64,000 nt of DNA, taken from Litoditis marina (taxonomy: Eukaryota > Nematoda > Chromadorea > Rhabditida > Rhabditidae). Under the pieces are notes generated by a model. The model was not told the origin of the DNA, did not search any database, and saw only the letters and a program-made list of their open reading frames with translations. A program made the position numbers and the translations under genes. The DNA lies in contig CAXIWQ010000381.1 in the NCBI GenBank assembly GCA_964036275.1, positions 30,894-94,893 on the forward strand, in the 5' to 3' direction. The first letter of the stretch is position 1, and each line of letters opens with the position of its first letter. This document shows positions 35,815 to 49,900 of this stretch, in pieces.

Positions 35815-37357
35815 TTGCAGCTACAGAGAAAAGTTCATACGGCTATCAAGTCTGTTTCTCCCAGCTACAAAAACCTAATACGACTATATATTCTGTGGCG
35901 CACAGCCACAAAAGACGAATTAACGCGGTTATTGACTCTTTACCTCGCAGTTACAGAGAACATTTCATACGGCTATCAAATCTGTTGCTCCCAGCTACAA
36001 AAACCTAATACGACAATCTATTCTGTGGCGCACAGCCACAAAGACGAATTAACGCGGTTATTGACATTTTGACTTGCAGCTACAAAAAAAAAATCATACG
36101 GCTATCAAGTCTGTTGCTCCCAGCTACAAAAACCTAATACGACTATATATTCTGTGGCGCACAGCCACAAAAGACGAATTAACGCGGTTATTGACTCTTT
36201 GCCTCGCAGTTACAGAGAATATTTTATCAAATCTGTTGCTCCCAGCAACAAAAACCTGATACGACAATCTATTCTGTGGCGCACAGCCACAAAAGACAAA
36301 TTAACGCGGTTATTACCTCTTTGCCTTGCAGCTACAGAAAAAAGTTCATACGGCTATCAAGTCTGTTGCTCCCAGCTACGAAAACCTAATACGACTTTAT
36401 ATTCTGTGGCGCACAGCCACAAAAGACAAATTAACGCGGTTATCGACTCTTTGCCTTGCAGCTACAGAAAAAAAGTTCATACGGCTATCAAGTCTGTTGC
36501 TCCCAGCTACAAAAACCTAATACGACTATATATTCTGTGGCGCACAGCCACAAAAGACGAATTAACGCGGTTATTGACTCTTTGCCTCGCAGTTACAGAG
36601 AATATTTTATCAAATCTGTTGCTCCCAGCAACAAAAACCTGATACGACAATCTATTCTGTGGCGCACAGCCACAAAAGACAAATTAACGCGGTTATTGAC
36701 TCTTTGCCGTGCAGCTACAGGAAAAAGGTTATACGGCTATCAAGTATGTTGCTCCCAGCTACAAAAACCTAATACGACTATCTATTCTGTGGCGCACAGC
36801 CACAAAATACGAATTGACGCGGTTATCGACTCTTTGCCTTGCAGCTACAGAGAACAGTTCATACGGCTATCAAATCTGTTGCTCCCAGCTACAAAAACCT
36901 AATACGACAATCTATTCTGTGGCGCACAGCCACAAAAGACGAATTAACGCGGTTATTGACTATTTGCCTCGCAGTTACAGAGAACATTTCATACGGCTAT
37001 CAAATCTGTTGCTCCCAGCTACAAAAACCTAATACGACAATCTATTCTGTGGCGCACAGCCACAAAGACGAATTAACGCGGTTATTGACATTTTGACTTG
37101 CAGCTACAAAAAAAAAATCATACGGCTATCAAGTCTGTTGCTTCCAACTACAAAAACATAATACGACTTTATATTCTGTGGCGCACAGCCACAAAATACA
37201 AATTAACGCGGTTATTGACTCTTTGCCTTGCAGTTACAGAGAACATTTCATACGGCTATCAAATCTGTTGCTCCCAGCTACAAAAACCTAATACGACTTT
37301 ATATTCTGTGGCGCACAGCCACAAAAGACAAATTAACGCTGTTATTACCTCTTTGCC

Positions 37358-38397
37358 TTGCAGCTACAGAAAAAAGTTTATACGGCTATCAAGTCTGTTG
37401 CTCCCAGCTACAAAAACCTGATACGACAATCTATTCTGTGGCGCACAGCCACAAAAGACGAATTAACGCGGTTATTGACTCTTTGCCTTGCAGCTACAGA
37501 AAAAAAATCATACGGCTATCAAGTCTGTTGCTCCCAGCTACGAAAACCTAATACGACTTTATATTCTGTGGCGCACAGCCACAAAACACGAAATATTGCG
37601 GTTATCGACTCTTTGCCTTGCAGCTACAGAAAAAAAATCATACGGCTATCAAGTCTGTTGCTCCCAGCTACAAAAACCTGATACGACAATCTATTCTGTG
37701 GCGCACAGCCACAAAAGACAAATTAACGCGGTTATTACCTCTTTGCCTTGCAGCTACAGAAAAAAGTTCATACGGCTATCAAGTCTGTTGCTCCCAGCTA
37801 CGAAAACCTAATACGACTTTATATTCTGTGGCGCACAGCCACAAAATACGAATTAACGCGGTTATCGACTCTTTGCCTTGCAGCTACAGAGAACAGTTTA
37901 TACGGCTATCAAGTCTGTTGCTCCCAGCTACAAAAACCTAATACGACTATATATTCTGTGGCGCACAGCCACAAAATACGAATTAACGCGGTTATCGACT
38001 CTTTGCCTTGCAGCTACAGAGAACAGTTCATACGGCTATCAAGTCTGTTGCTCCCAGCTACGAAAACCTAATACGACTTTATATTCTGTGGCGCACAGCC
38101 ACAAAACACGAAATATCGCGGTTATCGACTTGTTGGCTTGCAGCTACAGAGAAAAGTTCATACGGCTATCAAGTCTGTTGCTCCCAGCTACAAAAACCTG
38201 ATACGACAATCTATTCTGTGGCGCACAGCCACAAAAGACAAATTAACGCGGTTATTACCTCTTTGCCTTGCAGCTACAGAAAAAAGTTCATACGGCTATC
38301 AAGTCTGTTGCTCCCAGCTACGAAAACCTAATACGACTTTATATTCTGTGGCGCACAGCCACAAAATACGAATTAACGCGGTTATCGACTCTTTGCC
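37358..38397 (+). repeat. 8-monomer higher-order repeat, copy 1 (1,040 bp)
   Basis: Eight monomers recur at exactly 1,040 bp, with the same run lengths (GAAAAAAAATCATACGG types) and the same GAAATATTGCGG and GAAATATCGCGG variants. Confidence 0.87.
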
Positions 38398-39415
38398 TTG
38401 CAGCTACAGAAAAAAGTTTATACGGCTATCAAGTCTGTTGCTCCCAGCTACAAAAACCTGATACGACAATCTATTCTGTGGCGCACAGCCACAAAAGACG
38501 AATTAACGCGGTTATTGACTCTTTGCCTTGCAGCTACAGAAAAAAAATCATACGGCTATCAAGTCTGTTGCTCCCAGCTACGAAAACCTAATACGACTTT
38601 ATATTCTGTGGCGCACAGCCACAAAACACGAAATATTGCGGTTATCGACTCTTTGCCTTGCAGCTACAGAAAAAAAATCATACGGCTATCAAGTCTGTTG
38701 CTCCCAGCTACAAAAACCTGATACGACAATCTATTCTGTGGCGCACAGCCACAAAAGACAAATTAACGCGGTTATTACCTCTTTGCCTTGCAGCTACAGA
38801 AAAAAGTTCATACGGCTATCAAGTCTGTTGCTCCCAGCTACGAAAACCTAATACGACTTTATATTCTGTGGCGCACAGCCACAAAATACGAATTAACGCG
38901 GTTATCGACTCTTTGCCTTGCAGCTACAGAGAACAGTTTATACGGCTATCAAGTCTGTTGCTCCCAGCTACAAAAACCTAATACGACTATATATTCTGTG
39001 GCGCACAGCCACAAAATACGAATTAACGCGGTTATCGACTCTTTGCCTTGCAGCTACAGAGAACAGTTCATACGGCTATCAAGTCTGTTGCTCCCAGCTA
39101 CGAAAACCTAATACGACTTTATATTCTGTGGCGCACAGCCACAAAACACGAAATATCGCGGTTATCGACTTGTTGGCTTGCAGCTACAGAGAAAAGTTCA
39201 TACGGCTATCAAGTCTGTTGCTCCCAGCTACAAAAACCTGATACGACAATCTATTCTGTGGCGCACAGCCACAAAAGACAAATTAACGCGGTTATTACCT
39301 CTTTGCCTTGCAGCTACAGAAAAAAGTTCATACGGCTATCAAGTCTGTTGCTCCCAGCTACGAAAACCTAATACGACTTTATATTCTGTGGCGCACAGCC
39401 ACAAAAGACAAATTA
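38398..39415 (+). repeat. 8-monomer higher-order repeat, copy 2
   Basis: Collinear with 37,358-38,375. Order diverges after the last monomer (AAATACGAATT in copy 1, AAAGACAAATT here). Confidence 0.85.
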
Positions 39416-42400
39416 ACGCGGTTATTGACTCTTTGCCGTGCAGCTACAGGAAAAAGGTTATACGGCTATCAAGTATGTTGCTCCCAGCTACAAAAACCTA
39501 ATACGACTATCTATTCTGTGGCGCACAGCCACAAAATACGAATTGACGCGGTTATCGACTCTTTGCCTTGCAGCTACAGAGAATATTTCATACGGCTATC
39601 AAATCTGTTGCTCCCAGCTACAAAAACCTAATACGACAATCTATTCTGTGGCGCACAGCCACAAAAAACAAATTATCGCGGTTATCGACTTGTTGGCTTG
39701 CAGCTACAGAGAAAAGTTCATACGGCTATCAAGTCTGTTTCTCCCAGCTACAAAAACCTAATACGACTATATATTCTGTGGCGCACAGCCACAAAAGACG
39801 AATTAACGCGGTTATTGACTCTTTACCTCGCAGTTACAGAGAACATTTCATACGGCTATCAAATCTGTTGCTCCCAGCTACAAAAACCTAATACGACAAT
39901 CTATTCTGTGGCGCACAGCCACAAAGACGAATTAACGCGGTTATTGACATTTTGACTTGCAGCTACAAAAAAAAAATCATACGGCTATCAAGTCTGTTGC
40001 TCCCAGCTACAAAAACCTAATACGACTATATATTCTGTGGCGCACAGCCACAAAAGACGAATTAACGCGGTTATTGACTCTTTGCCTCGCAGTTACAGAG
40101 AATATTTTATCAAATCTGTTGCTCCCAGCAACAAAAACCTGATACGACAATCTATTCTGTGGCGCACAGCCACAAAAGACAAATTAACGCGGTTATCGAC
40201 TCTTTGCCTTGCAGCTACAGAAAAAAAGTTCATACGGCTATCAAGTCTGTTGCTCCCAGCTACAAAAACCTAATACGACTATATATTCTGTGGCGCACAG
40301 CCACAAAAGACGAATTAACGCGGTTATTGACTCTTTGCCTCGCAGTTACAGAGAATATTTTATCAAATCTGTTGCTCCCAGCAACAAAAACCTGATACGA
40401 CAATCTATTCTGTGGCGCACAGCCACAAAAGACAAATTAACGCGGTTATTGACTCTTTGCCGTGCAGCTACAGGAAAAAGGTTATACGGCTATCAAGTAT
40501 GTTGCTCCCAGCTACAAAAACCTAATACGACTATCTATTCTGTGGCGCACAGCCACAAAATACGAATTGACGCGGTTATCGACTCTTTGCCTTGCAGCTA
40601 CAGAGAACAGTTCATACGGCTATCAAATCTGTTGCTCCCAGCTACAAAAACCTAATACGACAATCTATTCTGTGGCGCACAGCCACAAAAGACGAATTAA
40701 CGCGGTTATTGACTCTTTGCCTCGCAGTTACAGAGAACATTTCATACGGCTATCAAATCTGTTGCTCCCAGCTACAAAAACCTAATACGACAATCTATTC
40801 TGTGGCGCACAGCCACAAAGACGAATTAACGCGGTTATTGACATTTTGACTTGCAGCTACAAAAAAAAATCATACGGCTATCAAGTCTGTTGCTTCCAAC
40901 TACAAAAACATAATACGACTTTATATTCTGTGGCGCACAGCCACAAAATACAAATTAACGCGGTTATTGACTCTTTGCCTTGCAGTTACAGAGAACATTT
41001 CATACGGCTATCAAATCTGTTGCTCCCAGCTACAAAAACCTAATACGACTTTATATTCTGTGGCGCACAGCCACAAAAGACAAATTAACGCGGTTATTAC
41101 CTCTTTGCCTTGCAGCTACAGAAAAAAGTTTATACGGCTATCAAGTCTGTTGCTCCCAGCTACAAAAACCTGATACGACAATCTATTCTGTGGCGCACAG
41201 CCACAAAAGACGAATTAACGCGGTTATTGACTCTTTGCCTTGCAGCTACAGAAAAAAAATCATACGGCTATCAAGTCTGTTGCTCCCAGCTACGAAAACC
41301 TAATACGACTTTATATTCTGTGGCGCACAGCCACAAAACACGAAATATTGCGGTTATCGACTCTTTGCCTTGCAGCTACAGAAAAAAAAATCATACGGCT
41401 ATCAAGTCTGTTGCTCCCAGCTACAAAAACCTGATACGACAATCTATTCTGTGGCGCACAGCCACAAAAGACAAATTAACGCGGTTATTACCTATTTGCC
41501 TTGCAGCTACAGAAAAAAGTTCATACGGATATCAAGTCTGTTGCTCCCAGCTACAAAAACCTAATACGACTATATATTCTGTGGCGCACAGCCACAAAAT
41601 ACGAATTAACGCGGTTATCGACTCTATCAAGTCTGTTGCTCCCAGCTACAAAAACCTAATACGACTATATATTCTGTGGCGCACAGCCACAAAATACGAA
41701 TTAACGCGGTTATCGACTCTTTGCCTTGCAGCTACAGAGAACAGTTCATACGGCTATCAAGTCTGTTGCTCCCAGCTACGAAAACCTAATACGACTTTAT
41801 ATTCTGTGGCGCACAGCCACAAAACACGAAATATCGCGGTTATCGACTTGTTGGCTTGCAGCTACAGAGAAAAGTTCATACGGCTATCAAGTCTGTTGCT
41901 CCCAGCTACAAAAACCTGATACGACAATCTATTCTGTGGCGCACAGCCACAAAAGACAAATTAACGCGGTTATTACCTCTTTGCCTTGCAGCTACAGAAA
42001 AAAGTTTATACGGCTATCAAGTCTGTTGCTCCCAGCTACGAAAACCTAATACGACTTTATATTCTGTGGCGCACAGCCACAAAATACGAATTAACGCGGT
42101 TATCGACTCTTTGCCTTGCAGCTACAGAAAAAAGTTTATACGGCTATCAAGTCTGTTGCTCCCAGCTACAAAAACCTGATACGACAATCTATTCTGTGGC
42201 GCACAGCCACAAAAGACGAATTAACGCGGTTATTGACTCTTTGCCTTGCAGCTACAGAAAAAAAATCATACGGCTATCAAGTCTGTTGCTCCCAGCTACG
42301 AAAACCTAATACGACTTTATATTCTGTGAACACAGCCACAAAACACGAAATATTGCGGTTATCGACTCTTTGCCTTGCAGCTACAGAAAAAAAATCATAC

Positions 42401-42450
42401 GGCTATCAAGTCTGTTGCTCCCAGCTACAAAAACCTGATACGACAATCTT
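38994..42450 (+). repeat. 27-monomer higher-order repeat, copy 1 (3,457 bp)
   Basis: The whole segment recurs immediately downstream at an offset of exactly 3,457 bp. All rare markers I checked are in both copies: ACCTATTTGCC (about 41,490), ACGGATATC (about 41,524), the 35-bp-deleted monomer (about 41,622), the nine-A run before TCATACGG (about 41,392), CTGTGAACACAGCC (about 42,326) and two 8-bp-deleted monomers. I found no difference by eye, so this is probably the youngest large duplication in the window. Confidence 0.92.
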
Positions 42451-45400
42451 TTCTGTGGCGCACAGCCACAAAATACGAATTAACGCGGTTATCGACTCTT
42501 TGCCTTGCAGCTACAGAGAACAGTTCATACGGCTATCAAGTCTGTTGCTCCCAGCTACGAAAACCTAATACGACTTTATATTCTGTGGCGCACAGCCACA
42601 AAACACGAAATATCGCGGTTATCGACTTGTTGGCTTGCAGCTACAGAGAAAAGTTCATACGGCTATCAAGTCTGTTGCTCCCAGCTACAAAAACCTGATA
42701 CGACAATCTATTCTGTGGCGCACAGCCACAAAAGACAAATTAACGCGGTTATTACCTCTTTGCCTTGCAGCTACAGAAAAAAGTTCATACGGCTATCAAG
42801 TCTGTTGCTCCCAGCTACGAAAACCTAATACGACTTTATATTCTGTGGCGCACAGCCACAAAAGACAAATTAACGCGGTTATTGACTCTTTGCCGTGCAG
42901 CTACAGGAAAAAGGTTATACGGCTATCAAGTATGTTGCTCCCAGCTACAAAAACCTAATACGACTATCTATTCTGTGGCGCACAGCCACAAAATACGAAT
43001 TGACGCGGTTATCGACTCTTTGCCTTGCAGCTACAGAGAATATTTCATACGGCTATCAAATCTGTTGCTCCCAGCTACAAAAACCTAATACGACAATCTA
43101 TTCTGTGGCGCACAGCCACAAAAAACAAATTATCGCGGTTATCGACTTGTTGGCTTGCAGCTACAGAGAAAAGTTCATACGGCTATCAAGTCTGTTTCTC
43201 CCAGCTACAAAAACCTAATACGACTATATATTCTGTGGCGCACAGCCACAAAAGACGAATTAACGCGGTTATTGACTCTTTACCTCGCAGTTACAGAGAA
43301 CATTTCATACGGCTATCAAATCTGTTGCTCCCAGCTACAAAAACCTAATACGACAATCTATTCTGTGGCGCACAGCCACAAAGACGAATTAACGCGGTTA
43401 TTGACATTTTGACTTGCAGCTACAAAAAAAAAATCATACGGCTATCAAGTCTGTTGCTCCCAGCTACAAAAACCTAATACGACTATATATTCTGTGGCGC
43501 ACAGCCACAAAAGACGAATTAACGCGGTTATTGACTCTTTGCCTCGCAGTTACAGAGAATATTTTATCAAATCTGTTGCTCCCAGCAACAAAAACCTGAT
43601 ACGACAATCTATTCTGTGGCGCACAGCCACAAAAGACAAATTAACGCGGTTATCGACTCTTTGCCTTGCAGCTACAGAAAAAAAGTTCATACGGCTATCA
43701 AGTCTGTTGCTCCCAGCTACAAAAACCTAATACGACTATATATTCTGTGGCGCACAGCCACAAAAGACGAATTAACGCGGTTATTGACTCTTTGCCTCGC
43801 AGTTACAGAGAATATTTTATCAAATCTGTTGCTCCCAGCAACAAAAACCTGATACGACAATCTATTCTGTGGCGCACAGCCACAAAAGACAAATTAACGC
43901 GGTTATTGACTCTTTGCCGTGCAGCTACAGGAAAAAGGTTATACGGCTATCAAGTATGTTGCTCCCAGCTACAAAAACCTAATACGACTATCTATTCTGT
44001 GGCGCACAGCCACAAAATACGAATTGACGCGGTTATCGACTCTTTGCCTTGCAGCTACAGAGAACAGTTCATACGGCTATCAAATCTGTTGCTCCCAGCT
44101 ACAAAAACCTAATACGACAATCTATTCTGTGGCGCACAGCCACAAAAGACGAATTAACGCGGTTATTGACTCTTTGCCTCGCAGTTACAGAGAACATTTC
44201 ATACGGCTATCAAATCTGTTGCTCCCAGCTACAAAAACCTAATACGACAATCTATTCTGTGGCGCACAGCCACAAAGACGAATTAACGCGGTTATTGACA
44301 TTTTGACTTGCAGCTACAAAAAAAAATCATACGGCTATCAAGTCTGTTGCTTCCAACTACAAAAACATAATACGACTTTATATTCTGTGGCGCACAGCCA
44401 CAAAATACAAATTAACGCGGTTATTGACTCTTTGCCTTGCAGTTACAGAGAACATTTCATACGGCTATCAAATCTGTTGCTCCCAGCTACAAAAACCTAA
44501 TACGACTTTATATTCTGTGGCGCACAGCCACAAAAGACAAATTAACGCGGTTATTACCTCTTTGCCTTGCAGCTACAGAAAAAAGTTTATACGGCTATCA
44601 AGTCTGTTGCTCCCAGCTACAAAAACCTGATACGACAATCTATTCTGTGGCGCACAGCCACAAAAGACGAATTAACGCGGTTATTGACTCTTTGCCTTGC
44701 AGCTACAGAAAAAAAATCATACGGCTATCAAGTCTGTTGCTCCCAGCTACGAAAACCTAATACGACTTTATATTCTGTGGCGCACAGCCACAAAACACGA
44801 AATATTGCGGTTATCGACTCTTTGCCTTGCAGCTACAGAAAAAAAAATCATACGGCTATCAAGTCTGTTGCTCCCAGCTACAAAAACCTGATACGACAAT
44901 CTATTCTGTGGCGCACAGCCACAAAAGACAAATTAACGCGGTTATTACCTATTTGCCTTGCAGCTACAGAAAAAAGTTCATACGGATATCAAGTCTGTTG
45001 CTCCCAGCTACAAAAACCTAATACGACTATATATTCTGTGGCGCACAGCCACAAAATACGAATTAACGCGGTTATCGACTCTATCAAGTCTGTTGCTCCC
45101 AGCTACAAAAACCTAATACGACTATATATTCTGTGGCGCACAGCCACAAAATACGAATTAACGCGGTTATCGACTCTTTGCCTTGCAGCTACAGAGAACA
45201 GTTCATACGGCTATCAAGTCTGTTGCTCCCAGCTACGAAAACCTAATACGACTTTATATTCTGTGGCGCACAGCCACAAAACACGAAATATCGCGGTTAT
45301 CGACTTGTTGGCTTGCAGCTACAGAGAAAAGTTCATACGGCTATCAAGTCTGTTGCTCCCAGCTACAAAAACCTGATACGACAATCTATTCTGTGGCGCA

Positions 45401-45907
45401 CAGCCACAAAAGACAAATTAACGCGGTTATTACCTCTTTGCCTTGCAGCTACAGAAAAAAGTTTATACGGCTATCAAGTCTGTTGCTCCCAGCTACGAAA
45501 ACCTAATACGACTTTATATTCTGTGGCGCACAGCCACAAAATACGAATTAACGCGGTTATCGACTCTTTGCCTTGCAGCTACAGAAAAAAGTTTATACGG
45601 CTATCAAGTCTGTTGCTCCCAGCTACAAAAACCTGATACGACAATCTATTCTGTGGCGCACAGCCACAAAAGACGAATTAACGCGGTTATTGACTCTTTG
45701 CCTTGCAGCTACAGAAAAAAAATCATACGGCTATCAAGTCTGTTGCTCCCAGCTACGAAAACCTAATACGACTTTATATTCTGTGAACACAGCCACAAAA
45801 CACGAAATATTGCGGTTATCGACTCTTTGCCTTGCAGCTACAGAAAAAAAATCATACGGCTATCAAGTCTGTTGCTCCCAGCTACAAAAACCTGATACGA
45901 CAATCTT
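42451..45907 (+). repeat. 27-monomer higher-order repeat, copy 2 (3,457 bp)
   Basis: Abuts copy 1. Markers are at 44,946, 44,980, 45,079, 44,848 and 45,783, each exactly 3,457 bp from its partner. After the end, AAAGACAAATT replaces AAATACGAATT and the order changes. Confidence 0.92.
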
Positions 45908-46994
45908 TTCTGTGGCGCACAGCCACAAAAGACAAATTAACGCGGTTATTACCTCTTTGCCTTGCAGCTACAGAAAAAAGATCATACGGCTATCAAGTCT
46001 GTTGCTCCCAGCTACGAAAACCTAATACGACTTTATATTCTGTGGCGCACAGCCACAAAATACGAATTAACGCGGTTATCGACTCTTTGCCTTGCAGCTA
46101 CAGAGAACAGTTCATACGGCTATCAAGTCTGTTGCTCCCAGCTACGAAAACCTAATACGACTTTATATTCTGTGGCGCACAGCCACAAAACACGAAATAT
46201 CGCGGTTATCGACTTGTTGGCTTGCAGCTACAGAGAAAAGTTCATACGGCTATCAAGTCTGTTGCTCCCAGCTACAAAAACCTGATACGACAATCTATTC
46301 TGTGGCGCACAGCCACAAAAGACAAATTAACGCGGTTATTACCTCTTTGCCTTGCAGCTACAGAAAAAAGTTCATACGGCTATCAAGTCTGTTGCTCCCA
46401 GCTACAAAAACCTGATACGACAATCTATTCTGTGGCGCACAGCCACAAAAGACAAATTAACGCGGTTATTACCTCTTTGCCTTGCAGCTACAGAAAAAAG
46501 TTCATACGGCTATCAAGTCTGTTGCTCCCAGCTACGAAAACCTAATACGACTTTATATTCTGTGGCGCACAGCCACAAAACACGAAATATCGCGGTTATC
46601 GACTTGTTGGCTTGCAGCTACAGAGAAAAGTTCATACGGCTATCAAGTCTGTTGCTCCCAGCTACAAAAACCTGATACGACAATCTATTCTGTGGCGCAC
46701 AGCCACAAAACACGAAATATCGCGGTTATCGACTTGTTGGCTTGCAGCTACAGAGAAAAGTTCATACGGCTATCAAGTCTGTTGCTCCCAGCTACAAAAA
46801 CCTGATACGACAATCTATTCTGTGGCGCACAGCCACAAAATACGAATTAACGCGGTTATCGACTCTTTGCCTTGCAGCTACAGAGAACAGTTTATACGGC
46901 TATCAAGTCTGTTGCTCCCAGCTACAAAAACCTAATACGACTATATATTCTGTGGCGCACAGCCACAAAATACGAATTAACGCGGTTATCGACT

Positions 46995-49900
46995 CTTTGC
47001 CTTGCAGCTACAGAGAACAGTTCATACGGCTATCAAGTCTGTTGCTCCCAGCTACGAAAACCTAATACGACTTTATATTCTGTGGCGCACAGCCACAAAA
47101 CACGAAATATCGCGGTTATCGACTTGTTGGCTTGCAGCTACAGAGAAAAGTTCATACGGCTATCAAGTCTGTTGCTCCCAGCTACAAAAACCTGATACGA
47201 CAATCTATTCTGTGGCGCACAGCCACAAAAGACAAATTAACGCGGTTATTACCTCTTTGCCTTGCAGCTACAGAAAAAAGTTCATACGGCTATCAAGTCT
47301 GTTGCTCCCAGCTACGAAAACCTAATACGACTTTATATTCTGTGGCGCACAGCCACAAAAGACAAATTAACGCGGTTATTGACTCTTTGCCGTGCAGCTA
47401 CAGGAAAAAGGTTATACGGCTATCAAGTATGTTGCTCCCAGCTACAAAAACCTAATACGACTATCTATTCTGTGGCGCACAGCCACAAAATACGAATTGA
47501 CGCGGTTATCGACTCTTTGCCTTGCAGCTACAGAGAATATTTCATACGGCTATCAAATCTGTTGCTCCCAGCTACAAAAACCTAATACGACAATCTATTC
47601 TGTGGCGCACAGCCACAAAAGACGAATTAACGCGGTTATTGACTCTTTACCTCGCAGTTACAGAGAACATTTCATACGGCTATCAAATCTGTTGCTCCCA
47701 GCTACAAAAACCTAATACGACTATATATTCTGTGGCGCACAGCCACAAAAGACGAATTAACGCGGTTATTGACTCTTTACCTCGCAGTTACAGAGAACAT
47801 TTCATACGGCTATCAAATCTGTTGCTCCCAGCTACAAAAACCTAATACGACTTTATATTCTGTGGCGCACAGCCACAAAAGACGAATTAACGCGGTTATT
47901 GACATTTTGACTTGCAGCTACAAAAAAAAAATCATACGGCTATCAAGTCTGTTGCTCCCAGCTACAAAAACCTAATACGACTATATATTCTGTGGCGCAC
48001 AGCCACAAAAGACGAATTAACGCGGTTATTGACTCTTTGCCTCGCAGTTACAGAGAATATTTTATCAAATCTGTTGCTCCCAGCAACAAAAACCTGATAC
48101 GACAATCTATTCTGTGGCGCACAGCCACAAAAGACAAATTAACGCGGTTATTACCTCTTTGCCTTGCAGCTACAGAAAAAAGTTCATACGGCTATCAAGT
48201 CTGTTGCTCCCAGCTACGAAAACCTAATACGACTTTATATTCTGTGGCGCACAGCCACAAAAGACAAATTAACGCGGTTATCGACTCTTTGCCTTGCAGC
48301 TACAGAAAAAAAGTTCATACGGCTATCAAGTCTGTTGCTCCCAGCTACAAAAACCTAATACGACTATATATTCTGTGGCGCACAGCCACAAAAGACGAAT
48401 TAACGCGGTTATTGACTCTTTGCCTCGCAGTTACAGAGAATATTTTATCAAATCTGTTGCTCCCAGCAACAAAAACCTGATACGACAATCTATTCTGTGG
48501 CGCACAGCCACAAAAGACAAATTAACGCGGTTATTGACTCTTTGCCGTGCAGCTACAGGAAAAAGGTTATACGGCTATCAAGTATGTTGCTCCCAGCTAC
48601 AAAAACCTAATACGACTATCTATTCTGTGGCGCACAGCCACAAAATACGAATTGACGCGGTTATCGACTCTTTGCCTTGCAGCTACAGAGAACAGTTCAT
48701 ACGGCTATCAAATCTGTTGCTCCCAGCTACAAAAACCTAATACGACAATCTATTCTGTGGCGCACAGCCACAAAAGACGAATTAACGCGGTTATTGACTC
48801 TTTGCCTCGCAGTTACAGAGAACATTTCATACGGCTATCAAATCTGTTGCTCCCAGCTACAAAAACCTAATACGACAATCTATTCTGTGGCGCACGGCCA
48901 CAAGACGAATTAACGCGGTTATTGACATTTTGACTTGCAGCTACAAAAAAAATCATACGGCTATCAAGTCTGTTGCTTCCAACTACAAAAACATAATACG
49001 ACTTTATATTCTGTGGCGCACAGCCACAAAATACAAATTAACGCGGTTATTGACTCTTTGCCTTGCAGTTACAGAGAACATTTCATACGGCTATCAAATC
49101 TGTTGCTCCCAGCTACAAAAACCTAATACGACTTTATATTCTGTGGCGCACAGCCACAAAAGACAAATTAACGCGGTTATTACCTCTTTGCCTTGCAGCT
49201 ACAGAAAAAGTTTATACGGCTATCAAGTCTGTTGCTCCCAGCTACAAAAACCTGATACGACAATCTATTCTGTGGCGCACAGCCACAAAAGACGAATTAA
49301 CGCGGTTATTGACTCTTTGCCTTGCAGCTACAGAAAAAAAATCATACGGCTATCAAGTCTGTTGCTCCCAGCTACGAAAACCTAATACGACTTTATATTC
49401 TGTGGCGCACAGCCACAAAAGACAAATTAACGCGGTTATTGACTCTTTGCCGTGCAGCTACAGGAAAAAGGTTATACGGCTATCAAGTATGTTGCTCCCA
49501 ACTACAAAAACCTAATACGACTATCTATTCTGTGGCGCACAGCCACAAAATACGAATTGACGCGGTTATCGACTCTTTGCCTTGCAGCTACAGAGAATAT
49601 TTCATACGGCTATCAAATCTGTTGATCCCAGCTACAAAACCTAATACGACAATCTATTCTGTGGCGCACAGCCACAAAAAACAAATTATCGCGGTTATCG
49701 ACTTGTTGGCTTGCAGCTACAGAGAAAAGTTCATACGGCTATCAAGTCTGTTTCTCCCAGCTACAAAACCTAATACGACTATATATTCTGTGGCGCACAG
49801 CCACAAAAGACGAATTAACGCGGTTATTGACTCTTTACCTCGCAGTTACAGAGAACATTTCATACGGCTATCAAATCTGTTGCTCCCAGCTACAAAAACC

